64,000 nt of DNA. It comes from Synanceia verrucosa. Taxonomy: Eukaryota; Chordata; Actinopteri; Perciformes; Synanceiidae. Below are positions 36,656 through 48,299 of this stretch, one piece after another (position 1 is the stretch's first letter; every line of letters begins with the position of its first letter). The notes beneath the pieces were generated by a model. That model did no database searches, was not told where the DNA came from, and saw nothing but the letters and a program-made list of their open reading frames with translations. The stretch spans positions 29,919,892 to 29,983,891 of the forward strand of contig CM056552.1 in assembly GCA_029721515.1 (NCBI GenBank), given 5' to 3'. The position numbers were made by a program, and so were the translations under genes.

Positions 36656-38154
36656 GTCCCTAGAGGATTTTGGTGATCCAGGTCAAAGTATATACTTAAA
36701 CAGTGAAATATCTCAATTTCAACCAAATGGATATGGAGCAGGATGGATGATGTCATGATGAAGACTGGATTTGATGGAGGTGATGAGGAGGCCAGTGGGC
36801 TGATCGTGCCAGAGAAAGAGAGCGAAAGAGATGAATGAATGACCGGAGAGTGTTTCAGTTACATTGAGATGTGCTCCACACGTTCAAGTTCATGCAAAAG
36901 TTTCATTGGTGAAATACTTGGATTACTGGTCATCCATCATTACAAGGGCAGAAGGGAATGTGATAACCATTTCATTAATAATTTGAATTATTAAACTTAC
37001 TACTCCACATGAAGTAGCAGCAATCAGACCTGCAGCCTTACTTATTAATGATAAATAATGTGCATATTATTAAAATAACATGCAGCTTTTTTTTCCTAGT
37101 TGACCTTTTTTAGAAGGGCTTTACTTTCATGCATGGCTGGGAATGATTAATATTCAATACCAAACTGCTCCTATTAGCAATCTAAAATAAGTGCTGGTGT
37201 CAGAATGAATTAAGTGTTTGTTTGCTTGCCTCTGGCTTACCATGAGCACACAGCCAGTAAGTATCTATGATGAACGAGTGTAAATATAGTAGACACAACT
37301 GTTTTCTTCCTGATTTCTGAACTCTGTTCCAGAGGGCTGTTCAAACAATAAAAGAAGCAGGGATTCATTTATCTGTGCTGCACTTAGATTGCTTCATTTG
37401 CACATGAAATGAGGCATTTTATGTCTGGAAGAGAACTTTTTATTCTGCAGTGATATGTGGATTTTTATTGCGAAACATAAGCTCATGACTTTGTATCCAG
37501 TGGAACAGGACCTGTTGGAATTCACTGTGTGGATTTATTAACATTTATGTTGTCAATGTTTGAATTAATTTGAGTGCTTAATGGTTATGAATTATACTTC
37601 CCTCAACATTAGTTATGGCATAACATAAAGACCAAGTAAATGGAAACACAGTGAAGTTATCTCACTATGCCTGCAAAGAAAAAGTCCAGATACTGAGGCG
37701 TTCATTAATCATTTGATTACTTCCCTAGGACAGCATGTATTCTGCTATCATCAAGCGTGTCTAGGGACTACTATCCTAAGGAGCCACTAATAATACTGAG
37801 TTGCCGGGACAACAGCCCAATTGTTTTCATCACTGCATAAATTTTGATAAACTTTTTGGTGTAGTTCTCTATTTAGTTGGAGGGCTTCAAGAGTAACTTA
37901 AAGGGCCAATTTGACATTCTTTCTTTTTCTTGAGAGTTAGATGGTAAATTACAATCTGTGTGTTATGTATAGAGCATGAAGATTAGCTTCGCCAAAAATT
38001 GTAACCAGGGTTCTGTCCAAACCATGCACTTAATTTCATTCATTAATTATTGTGATTGTGTTAGCTGAGTTGAGCTACGACAGCACGTATTAAAGGGAAG
38101 AAAAGCAGTGTTTCACTGTTCTCTTGTGGTCCTGTACAGAGGAACAGTGATACC

Positions 38155-39190
38155 ACAGTGACCAATGTTGCGCAGTAACACATTAGTATCATGCAGTTAC
38201 TTTTGACAGTAACTAATACACAAACACATTACTTTTTAAATAAGAAGAAGAAGAAGAAGAATGCCTTTATTAATCCCTCAATGAGGGAAATTTCAATTTA
38301 TCCAGTGATAGTAATTTCTCAGTTGTGTATTACTCACATGTTATGAAACATGCACATGCATTAGAGGAGACGTGTCAGAGTGGGGGGGGATTGCCCAGAG
38401 CAGTTGATAGGTGCTCAATGCCTTGCTCGGGGGCACACCAGCAGTGCCCAGGAGGAGGAATAGGCACCTCTCCAGCTACCAGTCCACTCTCCAGACTTGG
38501 TCTGACCTGGACTTGAACCGGTGACCCTCTCCTTCCCATCCCAAGTCACAACAGACTACTGCCATCCCAAATAAATAAATGCAGTTAAACTTTATGGTAC
38601 ATTTGTTAATTGGTAAATGATTTCTAGGGACAGACCCCATTTTGGATGATCAGTCCCTGGTTAAAGTGGTCCCCCAAAATCTCCCCGATTTCAGCATTTT
38701 ATGATTGAGAAAAAAAGCTGCATGTTGACTAGAACAACAGTTACTACGGTAGGAAGTAGAAAGCATGAGGGAGCATGTATAGCACATACAGCACAGCAGT
38801 TATTACGGTAGCCGGTCACTACCGTAATAACTTGCTGTTATCTTCAAGCTGGAAACGTCTCCAGATTGAGAAATGTGGTCTGCTTCCAGAAGCTCCATGC
38901 CTCCAGTCAGGTTCGTGTTTGTATCGACCATAATGTTGAGCAGAGTTTAGTGAAGAAAAACTGTAGCGTTAATCAACAGTGTATTACTTTCCATACAGTA
39001 CTGAAATGAAGCTATAAGGACATAAATGGAGCATTGCAGAAGATTCTTTTAAAAAAGTGGAACTAAAGAGTTATTTTTAACAGTAACACATTACTTTTTG
39101 ATGGAAGTAATCAACTACGTAATTGAGTTACTTTCTGAATGAAGTAACAACTGTAACTAGTTGCCTTTTAGTAACTGTCACAACACAACA
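38155..39190. mobile_element. hAT-like relic interrupted by SINE family C
   Basis: TTACTTTTGACAGTAACTAA on the left and TTTTTAACAGTAACACATTA plus AATTGAGTTACTTTCTGAAT on the right match the 17146-17600 element. It is split by a SINE and unassigned sequence. Ends are diffuse. Confidence 0.5.
38241..38570 (-). mobile_element. SINE family C, inverted, near full length
   Basis: Starts (minus strand) near 38570 with a tRNA-like head: GGATGGCAGTAGTCTG as a box A candidate and GGTTCAAGTCC as a clear box B, whose complement GGACTTGAACC is about 38509-38519. The body includes GCAGTGCCCAGGAGGAGGAA on the plus strand, and it ends in (AAG)n at 38241-38262. Confidence 0.75.
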
Positions 39191-39239
39191 CATCCCGAAC
39201 CCTGAGTCAACATGATGACAACAAGTACAATAAGGTTAA

Positions 39240-39425
39240 GGTTAAGCAGTGACCTCACATCTGTCCATCCAGGAAGAGCTATCCTCCTTTCTTTGCCCTT
39301 CCAACATTTCTTTTTCCCTCTTCAAGGGATTTTTTGGGGAGTTTATCCTGAATTGAAGTGAGGGTCGTAAACTGTACAGTCTATAATTTTTCATAGTGGG
39401 CTCTACAAATAAAATTGACTTGCTC
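39240..39425 (+). mobile_element. Retroelement 3' tail fragment
   Basis: TTCAAGGGATTTTTTGGGGA, then GTGAGGGTCGTAAACTGTAC, then GGGCTCTACAAATAAAATTG. This order matches a very common teleost LINE/SINE 3' end. Related tails are at 36355-36415 and 60435-60500. Confidence 0.65.
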
Positions 39426-41209
39426 TTGAATGGTTAGGATTAGATATTGAACTTAAATGTTAAGATCAGACACTGACCTCTAAGAACTCTGTGTCTGGAG
39501 CATGGAGTATGTTACCAAAGTGAAGGTGCTGCTTATAGCTGTGTACTTACACTGTCCTCTTGTCAGGTCCTCCATTCAAGTGTCTGTTCATGTGATGCTC
39601 TCATGCCACGGTACATACTGCCAGTCCTATAATTCATTAACCCTGTCACCAGTCAGGATTCTGCGATCCTGACTGACACGTCTTCTAAAGGGTGTACAGT
39701 GCTTGGTGGTAGTTTCCCCTGATTTTAGGTACATCTTCAGTAATAAGTAAGAAGAAGTCTCTCCATTTGTATTGTATATGGAGCGTTCCTTCTGCTGATG
39801 TGGTTTTAATCCCAATGTGCTCTCTTTCACATCTGATCTCATGTGGCTCCACTGCACAGTGCTTGCATGTTAAGCTTCTTTTTGTCCTCTCCTCAGGGAT
39901 TTCCAGAAATTTGGAGCATTTATTTAATTGTCCTCTTTTTGGTCTTATGGTGCATATTTGAGGATTTTATTCACAGCTTTAGTGGATACTTGAGCAGTTT
40001 TGGCATGTCAGTAGTTAGTTAAACTAGTAGTAAGACCATCAGTATTGACTGTCAGGTAGTTCAAATCTTTTATTAGTTTGTGGTTTGGTCAGTACACCTT
40101 TCTTTCAGATTTACTGGTATACTGCACTCCATCTTCAACGTGCCTCATCACCAGCTGCATATTACATTATGTCAATGTCCGGACAGCTCCTGCAGGGCCT
40201 TTTGTTTGAGAAGAGCATGTTCTTCAGCAACAACATAAACTCCCTGGGTATTGTTTTTTTAGATTTCAACAACTACTTTCCAGACTGCAGTGAAATATTG
40301 TATAGCTATTAACGCTCTGAAAGCCACAGATTCAGTCTTAAAACCAGAGTGAAGCAAATGGTGGTTAAGTCACGCTAAACCATTCTCAAAAGTTAGGCTA
40401 CAGTTTGGCGAGGAAAAGTGGTCCCTTAACCTCTGACCTCAAGATATTTGAATGTAAATGACTTCTATGTGCACCCATGATAATGACATGCAGTTGCTTG
40501 CATTTTCTCCTGGTCTAAAATAGATATAGTATTTCTGCATTGTGGGATCTCTCAACAGTCTTGGAATAACATAAAGTGGGTTCGACTGGAAAGTTGAGAA
40601 TGTAATGGATACAATGAGCCTGACTCTGACTGTGTGTGATAATGTTGGTATCCATAGTAACCATTTGAAAATTAACTGTTGTGGCCTGTAATAATCACAG
40701 CCTTATGAAAGTTTACAACAATGAACTAGAGACCTGCTTGCTATATTCACAATGAGGATGTTTCCAAACATCAAAATGCAATTTTTACAGAAACTGTCCA
40801 ACTGTCAAAGTGTTTTGATGCTATGGTGTTTCTCAAAGTGGCATTATTGATCATTTTCATCAGTTCTCAAGTGATAAAATACTTCAAATTAGCATCAAAT
40901 CTGTATAACAAATGGTATCAACCTAAAAATTGCTGAAACAACTCACTGTTTTATGTGTTTTCCAAAGGAGACAACTGTGTCTCCAGTCATCACCTTTACG
41001 GTGTTAATAATGACTAATCCATTTTGACAGCGGTCTGTAGTCTACAGTCTTTTCTAATACCTGTGAGTATTACAGATGTTTTCACTGTCACGGTGATTAT
41101 TGATGATGTCTGTAACAATAATCATGTCTCCAGATAATATACAGAGTTCAATAGAACCAACATGACAATGAAGAGCATGAGAGCTATGAGCTATCATTGT
41201 GCTCATGCT

Positions 41210-42370
41210 CAAGGGCGGACTTACCATCAGGCAAAGACAGGCAACTGCCTGCGGTCCAGAGATTTCCTGGGGCCCCCAAACATCTCTTAACAACTGATTA
41301 ATAACGTTTTCTTTGATTTAAAGCAATTATTATTGTTTTAGTCTGAATTCACATGCTTAAAAATACATCAAAATGCTTAATCTATCACCATATTTTTGAC
41401 TGCTCCCCCATCCCTCTTCTAACAATGGACTATTGAGACACCGTGGCTCAGTGGTAGAGTGGGTGTCCAATAACAGAAGGGTTGGCGGTTCGAATCCAGT
41501 TCTATCATTGTCATCATTGATGTTGTGTCCTTGGGCACTGTACTCACATTGCGTCGTATGAATGAAAGTTAATGGTGGTCAGAAGGGCCGTAAGCGCTAA
41601 ATGGCACCACGCTTCTGTCAGTCTGCCCCAGGGCAGCTGTGGCTACAGTGTAGCTTACCACCACCGGTATGACTGGTGTGAATGAATAATGGTTTCTGTA
41701 AAGCGTCATGAAAGGCACCATATAAATCCAAGCCATTATTATTATTCCATGTTACGCTGCATGTGCACACTTGATTCAGGAAGATGGTAGCAAAGGAAAC
41801 ATGTTGGTGCACTTTTTAGAGGTTTTGAAGAGAAGCAGAGTTATGGAGAGACCGATTAAAGGGGTCGAGTGTAAACAATTTTAAATGTTGATTAAAGTTC
41901 TTATCAATTACAGTGAAAGTGTTGAGATGATTCACTTGTTACATAATAATCTCAGGAAGGATTTAAAGGAGTTTATCTAGCTCAGGAAACAGGAGAATTT
42001 CCTCAAATTCACATTTTTTTAGTTGATGATAAACATTAATATTCACCGGCCAGTAGGCATACATAAACATGGTTATGTAACCAGTAACTTAAGCTGTTTA
42101 AGCAGATTTTTAAAGCAGGACAAAGTGGCCTAAGTAACATCCTCACATTTGTCAAAATTGAGCTAAAGCACAGAATTTGAGGAAATGCATTAAGTTTTGT
42201 TATGTTACCAGATATTAACAGTCTTATGTGTTGATTCTAAACATGAGACAGTCATGGACCCAGGGGATAGCCAGTATAAATATATCAGAATAAAACTTTT
42301 GTTGCAGTACAAGGATATGGAGCGCCCCAACGACTGTGTTTGGGCCCCCAAATGACTAAATACGCCCCTG
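41210..42370. mobile_element. hAT-type nonautonomous element with 8-bp TSD
   Basis: Ends CAAGGGCGGACTTACC (left) and, reading inward on the reverse strand at the right, CAGGGGCGTATTTAGTC. Both are variants of a CAGGGGCG terminal motif known in hAT elements. Flanks are CTCATGCT (41202-41209) and TTCATGCT (42371-42378), an 8-bp target duplication with one mismatch. Both sides carry GGGGCCCCC/GGGCCCCC near the ends. No transposase. A family B SINE has inserted into it. Confidence 0.8.
41437..41755 (+). mobile_element. tRNA-derived SINE, family B, inside hAT element
   Basis: Box A (TGGCTCAGTGGTAGAGTGG) and perfect box B (GGTTCGAATCC, about 41488-41498), then TTGTGTCCTTGGGC, GGGCCGTAAGCGC and GTCAGTCTGCCCC, ending GTAAAGCGTCATGAAAGGC and ATTATTATT. 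Collinear with 27797-28105 but with a different internal part. Confidence 0.85.
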
Positions 42371-44416
42371 TTCATGCTCCTGCGCACCACTGCCTCTCAT
42401 CTCTCCCCTCATCACACCAAATCTTTATCAGTCTTTGCATCTGTCTCCATAGTCCCTGCAGACAATGGACTGCTCTCCTCACCACCTCATCCTGTCATGA
42501 GTCTGCTATGTAAATCAGCCTCTTTACCGGGCTGATTTAACAGGGATGAAGCAGAGCTGCTTGCTGGCCAACTCGTCAGAGGGCATTTGTTCCAGCTAGG
42601 TTTCATGTAAAATGCAACAAGCATGGCATGGGGTACAAAGACAGAGGAGTCAGACTTGCGGTACATATCCACCAGACGAGCCTCGAAACAAGAGAAGAGA
42701 GTCCTGTGAAAAATTTAACCGCCCGCTGCTGCAGAGAGAAGCACCGGTAGAGACAGAGCAAATTAGCCAACCACCTTCCCTGTGGGAGAGATGGGCGCGT
42801 GGCCTTGATTGAACTAGAGTGGTCTTTGTGCTAGATGAATTATGGAGGCAGAGTAGTGTTTCCAAGACAGCTGAGCAGGAGATAAAGTGCAAGTTATCGT
42901 GTGCTGGGGTTTTATCAAAGCTTTATTTGTGCATGCTGAAGCTTGGAAATTCACTCTGAAGCTGTTGTGGTGTTGCAAGTCGAGCAGGGCCCTTTGGGGA
43001 GGACAAGACAGAGCATTGCTTTAGGATCAATGTTTTGATCATGACAGGGGTGCACTTCAGGGCTGCATACAAGAGACACTGTTTTTCACTGAGGGCATGC
43101 AGCACTCATTGAACTCAAATGTTAAGCTCTCTAACTTGTTATATGAGTAAAAGGAAAACAGTGAAACATCACAGAGGTCCTAATTTATTTTGTGAATATA
43201 CTGTGTCTGAGGCATTAAATCATGCAGAAGCCTCAGACTTTTTGTTGAGTACCCTGCATCTTTCAAACACTAGGCTTTTCTTCTGTAAAGTAATAATAAA
43301 GTGTTATGGCCTGGTTTTGATTGATGTGAATTAAAATGACACCTGACCCTTTGCTCTCCACATTATCCCTGAGGGGGGCTGCAAAAAATAAAGGTTATAG
43401 ATCCCAGCCCACTTTATTTGTCTATATTATACAAATGTTATCAACTTTTCTGTCAGTTCCTCCTAGCAAAGACTGCAGTGTTGCATCATACCAGCATTAC
43501 AAACTGAGGTCTGGACAATTACCATGTACCATTCTGCTACAGTCCGTGGGGCGTACTGCATTTTATTTGAATTTGATTTATATTAAGGAAAGTGTGTGGT
43601 GTTGTAATTAGAATGAAATATATATCCAATCATTACAAAATATTTTTTTATTTTTTATTTTTATTGATTACTAGAAATTTCAGGCAACCACATTTGAATT
43701 CCAGGCGACCCCAGGTGGGGTCGCGACCCCAAGGTTGAAAACACTGCAGTATATCTATGCAGTTAGAGGGAGAGGACAGTGTCTCTTGGTCAGGTCAAGT
43801 ACTTTTTGTGTTTAGTTGATATGTTCTCATAAGTTACATATTGCTGCATTTTTTCCCACATTTACTTGGTTCTTTTACCCAACCTATGAGTGAAAGTAGT
43901 AAAACTGAAAATGTTTTAACTTTACCTGCTCTCCCACTTTTATATGTAACCTGGTCCTTCACAAACCCATACTGTACTTCACATTCACTTCCTCCAAATT
44001 ATTCCCCATGTTGTGGGCCCGTCAATCATTTTGTGTGCTATAATTGATCCACAGCAGTCCAGATGAGTAGTTTAATTCTATAAAGCTGCTCAGACTTCCA
44101 TTTGTGGCAGCTGTGTGTTCCTGCACACTTATTATTCATTTATCATTCACTGCTCCCACTTTCATTGAATCCATAGCTATGTTTTGCTGCACAACCTTGG
44201 TCAGACATGTTCACATTACAAGTGATTGGTTATTTATTTATTACAGAACCGGCCCAGGGCATAAGTGAACTAAGCACCTGCCCCCTGGCCTCTAGAATGA
44301 GGTGAAGGATTCTAGATTCAGGTTCAGAGAGGCCCCTAATTTATCCATAATACTGACAAAATAACATGATACTCAGTAATAAACTTACAGTCGCACGTGT
44401 ATTTTATTTACTATGT

Positions 44417-44470
44417 ATTGGTAACTCAGCTTTTTGGCTAAGATCAAGTGTAGTATCTGTTCTCATCAAA
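44417..44470 (+). pseudogene. U2 snRNA 5' domain pseudogene
   Basis: The block TTTTTGGCTAAGATCAAGTG followed by TAGTATCTGTTCT and ATCA matches U2 snRNA nucleotides ~15-50, including the branch-point recognition sequence GTAGTA. Upstream ATTGGTAACTCAGC aligns imperfectly with U2 nucleotides 1-14. The match stops before the Sm site and runs directly into a SINE tail at about 44468. It lacks the rest of U2 (about 190 nt), so it is not a functional snRNA gene. Confidence 0.9.
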
Positions 44471-44632
44471 TTGACCATAGGTGTGAATGTGAGTGTGAGT
44501 GGTTGTCTGTCTCTATGTGTCCTGTGATGAACTGGAGACTTGTCCAGAGTGTACCCTGTCTTTCACCCTAAGACAGCTGGGATAGGCTCCAGCCCCCATG
44601 TGATGATAAGCAGTAGATAATGGATGGATGGA
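44468..44632 (+). mobile_element. SINE family A 3' half fused to U2
   Basis: From ATTGACCATAGGTGTGAATG through TCCTGTGATGAACTGGAGAC to the (GGAT)n tail. Identical in order to other family A copies but lacking the tRNA head; the U2 fragment takes its place. Confidence 0.88.
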
Positions 44633-45248
44633 TTTCCCCCCATTTTCTGCATAGACACTTTTTGCCGCCATATTTGCAATCTATGAAAACCAAAACCTGT
44701 CGGGAAAAAGTGTATATATTTATGAAACCAGTCTGACCATGGCGTACCGTTTTTTTATTTACATGGAAAGTCATGTGAGATCAAAAACATGAATTCCAAA
44801 ACACAGTCAGAGAATTGCAATCTGCAAAGGAGAGAGAAGGAGCACGTTTATAAAAAAGGATTTCTTCTGTCAGGCCCAATTAACATCTTATTTGTTAAGG
44901 CTTTTACAGGGTGCCCCTAATCACAGTGGTAAAAATGACAAATACATCTAACATTGTTCAATATGGATTCATCTTTCACATTTGGTCTTTGCTGCTTCAA
45001 ACTGGAATGATCCTCACTCACTAAATACAACACAGCATCAAAAACAACGGTAATAATTTATGATCACTGTCATCAAGATGTGAGCAAGCACACATCTGTG
45101 TGCTGCAAGTGTAGTAGTCCTCCTGTGTGTAATGGATCCAGCATTGGAAAGAATCACCCACCACATTCACCACATGTGTAACCTCCAGACACTCTGCAGT
45201 TTTTCCTTTGTTACTGAGGACGAGGCTATGGCTAATACTATGGATGCA

Positions 45249-45266
45249 ATATACGTATATATATAC

Positions 45267-45319
<53 letters not shown>
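45249..45319. repeat. (TA)n microsatellite
   Basis: TA dinucleotide run of about 70 bp with two ACGT interruptions at the left. Confidence 0.96.
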
Positions 45320-45320
<1 letters not shown>

Positions 45321-46126
45321 TTTTTAAATTTCCAAATTTCCAACATTATTTTGTGTTTCTGTTAAGATTTTCTACATGGTCTTAGTTACAGTCTCTGTTC
45401 TTGCTCCTAAATAAAGCATAATAAATAAGTAAACATATTTTCTACTAAAAGCAGTATAGCTGAAGTTTACTTTTATATACTATATTTTACATATTTAAGA
45501 ATAGTATAGTGACTTATACTTGGATTATAATGAAAACTATAAAGAAAAGTCTCAGACACAGTACACCAGTATTTAACTACTACTACTTTTTCCTTCTTTC
45601 TGCGACAGAGTACTAATGCTTAGTATATCTTGATCCAAGTACAGAATAATGTCAAGTCACTGACTCAGCCGCATGTTGGGGAATGAGTGGGCGGAGACTT
45701 CCCAGCATGCCTCTGTGATTTAATGTCCGTGGCTGTTTATGGGGTATTATTTTGAATGTTTTTACATGTGTTTGGTGCAGTTAATTGCAATTCCTGAGCC
45801 GCACCAACTTTCTGAGCATCAACAGTCAGGTATGTAACGTCACAGACTACAAACAGGGTGGACTGGTAATCTTGTATTGTGCCTCGTTACATTATTTGAG
45901 GGAATGCTACAACGTTAATGTTAATGTAATGTGACAACACATCAGCCCAGAGTTTAGAGCTGTGACTGTTGATTTTATTCAAATATGTCAAATTGTGAAT
46001 TTATGGGTTGTGTTGTTCAGATGATTGAGCTAAGCTAGCTAACTGCTAACGGTGGTCACTCGTTGTTTGTTGTGGTCTGGAGTGTGTGCTGTACTTGCTG
46101 TACATGCACTACGTGTACAGCAGAGC

Positions 46127-46332
46127 AGAGCTTTCACACTGCATACGAACCGCACCAGGGTTCACTTACAAACGAACCGAGACCCCCGTTTTCAAGCGGA
46201 CCAGAGATCATTTGTTTGGTCCACACCAGAGTTCGTATGAGCTTTCACACCTGCCCAAACGAAGCAGACTATCTGAGGAAACAAACTTTGGTCTGCTTAA
46301 AGCGGACCAAACAAGGACAGTGTGAAAGCGAC
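46127..46332. mobile_element. MITE-like repeat with GAGCTTTCACAC ends
   Basis: Left end GCTTTCACACTG, right end CAGTGTGAAAGC (perfect inverted 12-mers), with a further GAGCTTTCACACCTG in the middle. It is rich in GGTCC/GGACC and GAACCG motifs typical of a common fish hAT-derived MITE. Target duplication not resolved. Confidence 0.6.
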
Positions 46333-46381
46333 CTAAGTTGCTTTTTGATAAATGAAGCCCCTGGCATTTAGAACCTTTAAG

Positions 46382-47132
46382 TAGTGATGGACAAATGAAG
46401 CCTTAAGCCTGGTTTATGCTTCTGAGTCGCGGCGACGGCGTAGCTACGGCGTCAACGCGGACCCCTACGCGGACCTTACAGCATAGCCTGATGCGCACCT
46501 CCAAAAAATCCTGACTACGCGTTGCGTCAACTCATTGAGACGCGAACGGCAAGGACTGTGATTGGTGCGCTCAGAATGTAATTTCTGGCTTTTCCGGTCA
46601 ACAGCTCAACAAAACCGCTATTAGCGGAGCGGCACGAGCGGTACGGAATGGTCGGACAGACCACCTCCACAAACGTCTTCTGTGCTTCAACATTTGTAGC
46701 AACAACATTTCTTTTTTCAATTTTATGAGCTCCATCTCCAGAAACACCCGCTCCATCTCAGTTGTCATTGTTTACTGTCAGAAGAAAACCAAGAAATCCG
46801 ATATGAGTCCCCAGAAGCCACACAAAGACACAGACACACCCCCTAGCAGCTTGGCGGTGCAGAGCAACGCATTCCCTCGACACAGAGCTTTGAATGCTCA
46901 ACAACGGCTTTGGGTCTACGCCGTAGCTCCGCCGTTGCCACGACGCAGAAGCATAAACCAGGCTTTATGAAGCACTTGTGGTATTTTTTTGACTCCTCTA
47001 GATGGTGCTGTTGGTTTAAAGATGTAATGGAAATTTAGTAATTTTCCCTTACACTAGCCATTTTCTTTAAAACAAGAGCACCATCTAGAGGAGTCAAAAA
47101 AGTGCTTCATGAAGCTTCATTTGTCCATCACA
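46382..47132. mobile_element. hAT MITE with perfect 8-bp TSD, host of a nested MITE
   Basis: Flanked by CCTTTAAG at 46374-46381 and 47133-47140. Long inverted arms: GTGATGGACAAATGAAG, CACTT...TTTTTTGACTC and CTCTAGATGGTGCT at the left recur inverted at the right (AGCACCATCTAGAGGAGTCA; CTTCATTTGTCCATCAC). Removing the inner insertion and its 3-bp duplication leaves a ~189-bp foldback element. Eight-base duplications are characteristic of hAT. Confidence 0.88.
46406..46964. mobile_element. Harbinger-type MITE nested in hAT MITE
   Basis: 559 bp with inverted ends AGCCTGGTTTATGCTTCTG / CAGAAGCATAAACCAGGCT (perfect, 19 bp), extending imperfectly inward through GGCGACGGCGTAGCTACGGC-like sequence. 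Flanked by TTA on both sides (46403-46405, 46965-46967). The 3-bp TTA target is typical of PIF/Harbinger. It is notably CpG-rich compared with its surroundings. Confidence 0.88.
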
Positions 47133-47729
47133 CCTTTAAGTAAAAGTAACGAACACATTGCATATACAAACTGTGACCATTGCAACAATCACCTGACTGG
47201 ATAAAAACAAAATGTCATTGCTTCACCATACATGAACTGCATTGGGGTCAGGCTCAGTTACTGTGGTGTCAGATGAGGGTCAATACAGACAGAAATATGT
47301 GGCCCGACTAACACTCTAACTTAAGATGCCAAAGTGTACTTTACATTCACAAAACTGTTTAGTAGACCACAGAGTTATTCAAGAGCAAGACTCTTAATTT
47401 TGCTGTCAAAGTGCACCAGATCACATGACATGTAGTCCAGTTCTAGGGTCCGGGGAAGTCTGTTTGTTGCTTTGATGAGTACTACTGCATTTACACACCT
47501 AAGGATTTATTTGAGTCTGAGAACATTCTCATTTTTATTGTCTATATTTGATCCGAGCAGCCCCCTTTTTACTGTACAATGTGCCTTTTATCATTCCATT
47601 TCAATATTTACAACTATTTGATGTTTTTGTTCACTTATCAGAACTTACAGTATCTGACTACAATCTCCCCTCCCAACATTGTTCAGAAATATTGTTCAAC
47701 TGCAATATGTTTGTAGCTGCAAACTGAAT

Positions 47730-48020
47730 TCAATCAGTTAAACTGAATGAATCTGACGTCTGCACAATACTGGAACCTGATTGGCTGACAGCAGCGGTTT
47801 CTGCAGCCACCGAGGTGAACGTGCTGGGTCGGCTTTCCAGTTCTACTGCTGCAGGCTGGACAGAAAATACAGTGAGCTGAATCTTGGACTGATGAGGTGC
47901 TTGAGTCTTTATTTCAACACAGACTGTGCTGTCAAGGCCAATCTCTGAAATGCTAGTGACTGATGACTGCAGCTGTAGCACAGCAGTACTACTGAAAACA
48001 GCAGTGCTCTTTATCTTCAC
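47730..48020 (-). other. Open frame of unknown significance
   Basis: Minus-strand open frame of about 96 codons beginning at a GTG and remaining open some way upstream, with a Ser/Thr/Val/Gln-rich product (SSTAVLQLQSSVTSISEIG). It lies 210 bp downstream of a ptprg exon on the same strand. I recognise no domain and see no ATG start or conserved splice boundary. It is probably chance or transposon debris. Confidence 0.15.
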
Positions 48021-48232
48021 TGTTACTGACTCACAAGATACCTCCCCTATATAATTTAAATTTTTTAAAGCTGATAAGAATGCTCCTAACGTCCAGTGAG
48101 ATTGTCATTATTATTCACGACCATGGGTCATGATATTGGTTAAAAGCTATATATTTCATACATTCTGATATAATCCTGGTTGACTAATGTGTAAATATCA
48201 TTATGAGACTGGGCACTGGGACTGCCACTCAC

Positions 48233-48299
48233 CATGATGCACTACACCCTTCAGGCCATGGATTATGGGGTTGACAGCTGGATTGTCCTTCCCTCCCAC
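48233..48299 (-). CDS. ptprg: ptprg exon: 67-bp CA-like domain exon
   Basis: A 67-bp exon (phase 0 in, phase 1 out) too short for simple ORF detection. Acceptor TGTTCCTCAG, donor GTGAGT. It encodes GKDNPAVNPIIHGLKGVVHH plus the first base of the next Glu codon, and aligns with human PTPRG DNSALDPIIHGLKGVVHH. It continues in frame into the exon at 33465 (EKET). In active alpha-carbonic anhydrases this part is a surface segment of the domain. It is the most upstream ptprg exon found in the window; the preceding exon (encoding the region ending FFQ in human) was not found up to 64000. Confidence 0.95.

Larger units (their letters stand above)
33466..48232 (-). other. ptprg: ptprg intron within the CA-like domain (14.8 kb)
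   Basis: Phase-1 intron with donor GTGAGT at 48232. It contains the SINEs, hAT elements, U2 chimera, TA tract and nested MITEs listed separately. 33500-35180, 36660-38150, 39700-41200, 42380-44400 and 47140-47700 carry no recognised gene. A perfect palindrome GGGGTCGCGACCCC at 43717-43730 looks like the end of an old DNA element. Confidence 0.85.
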
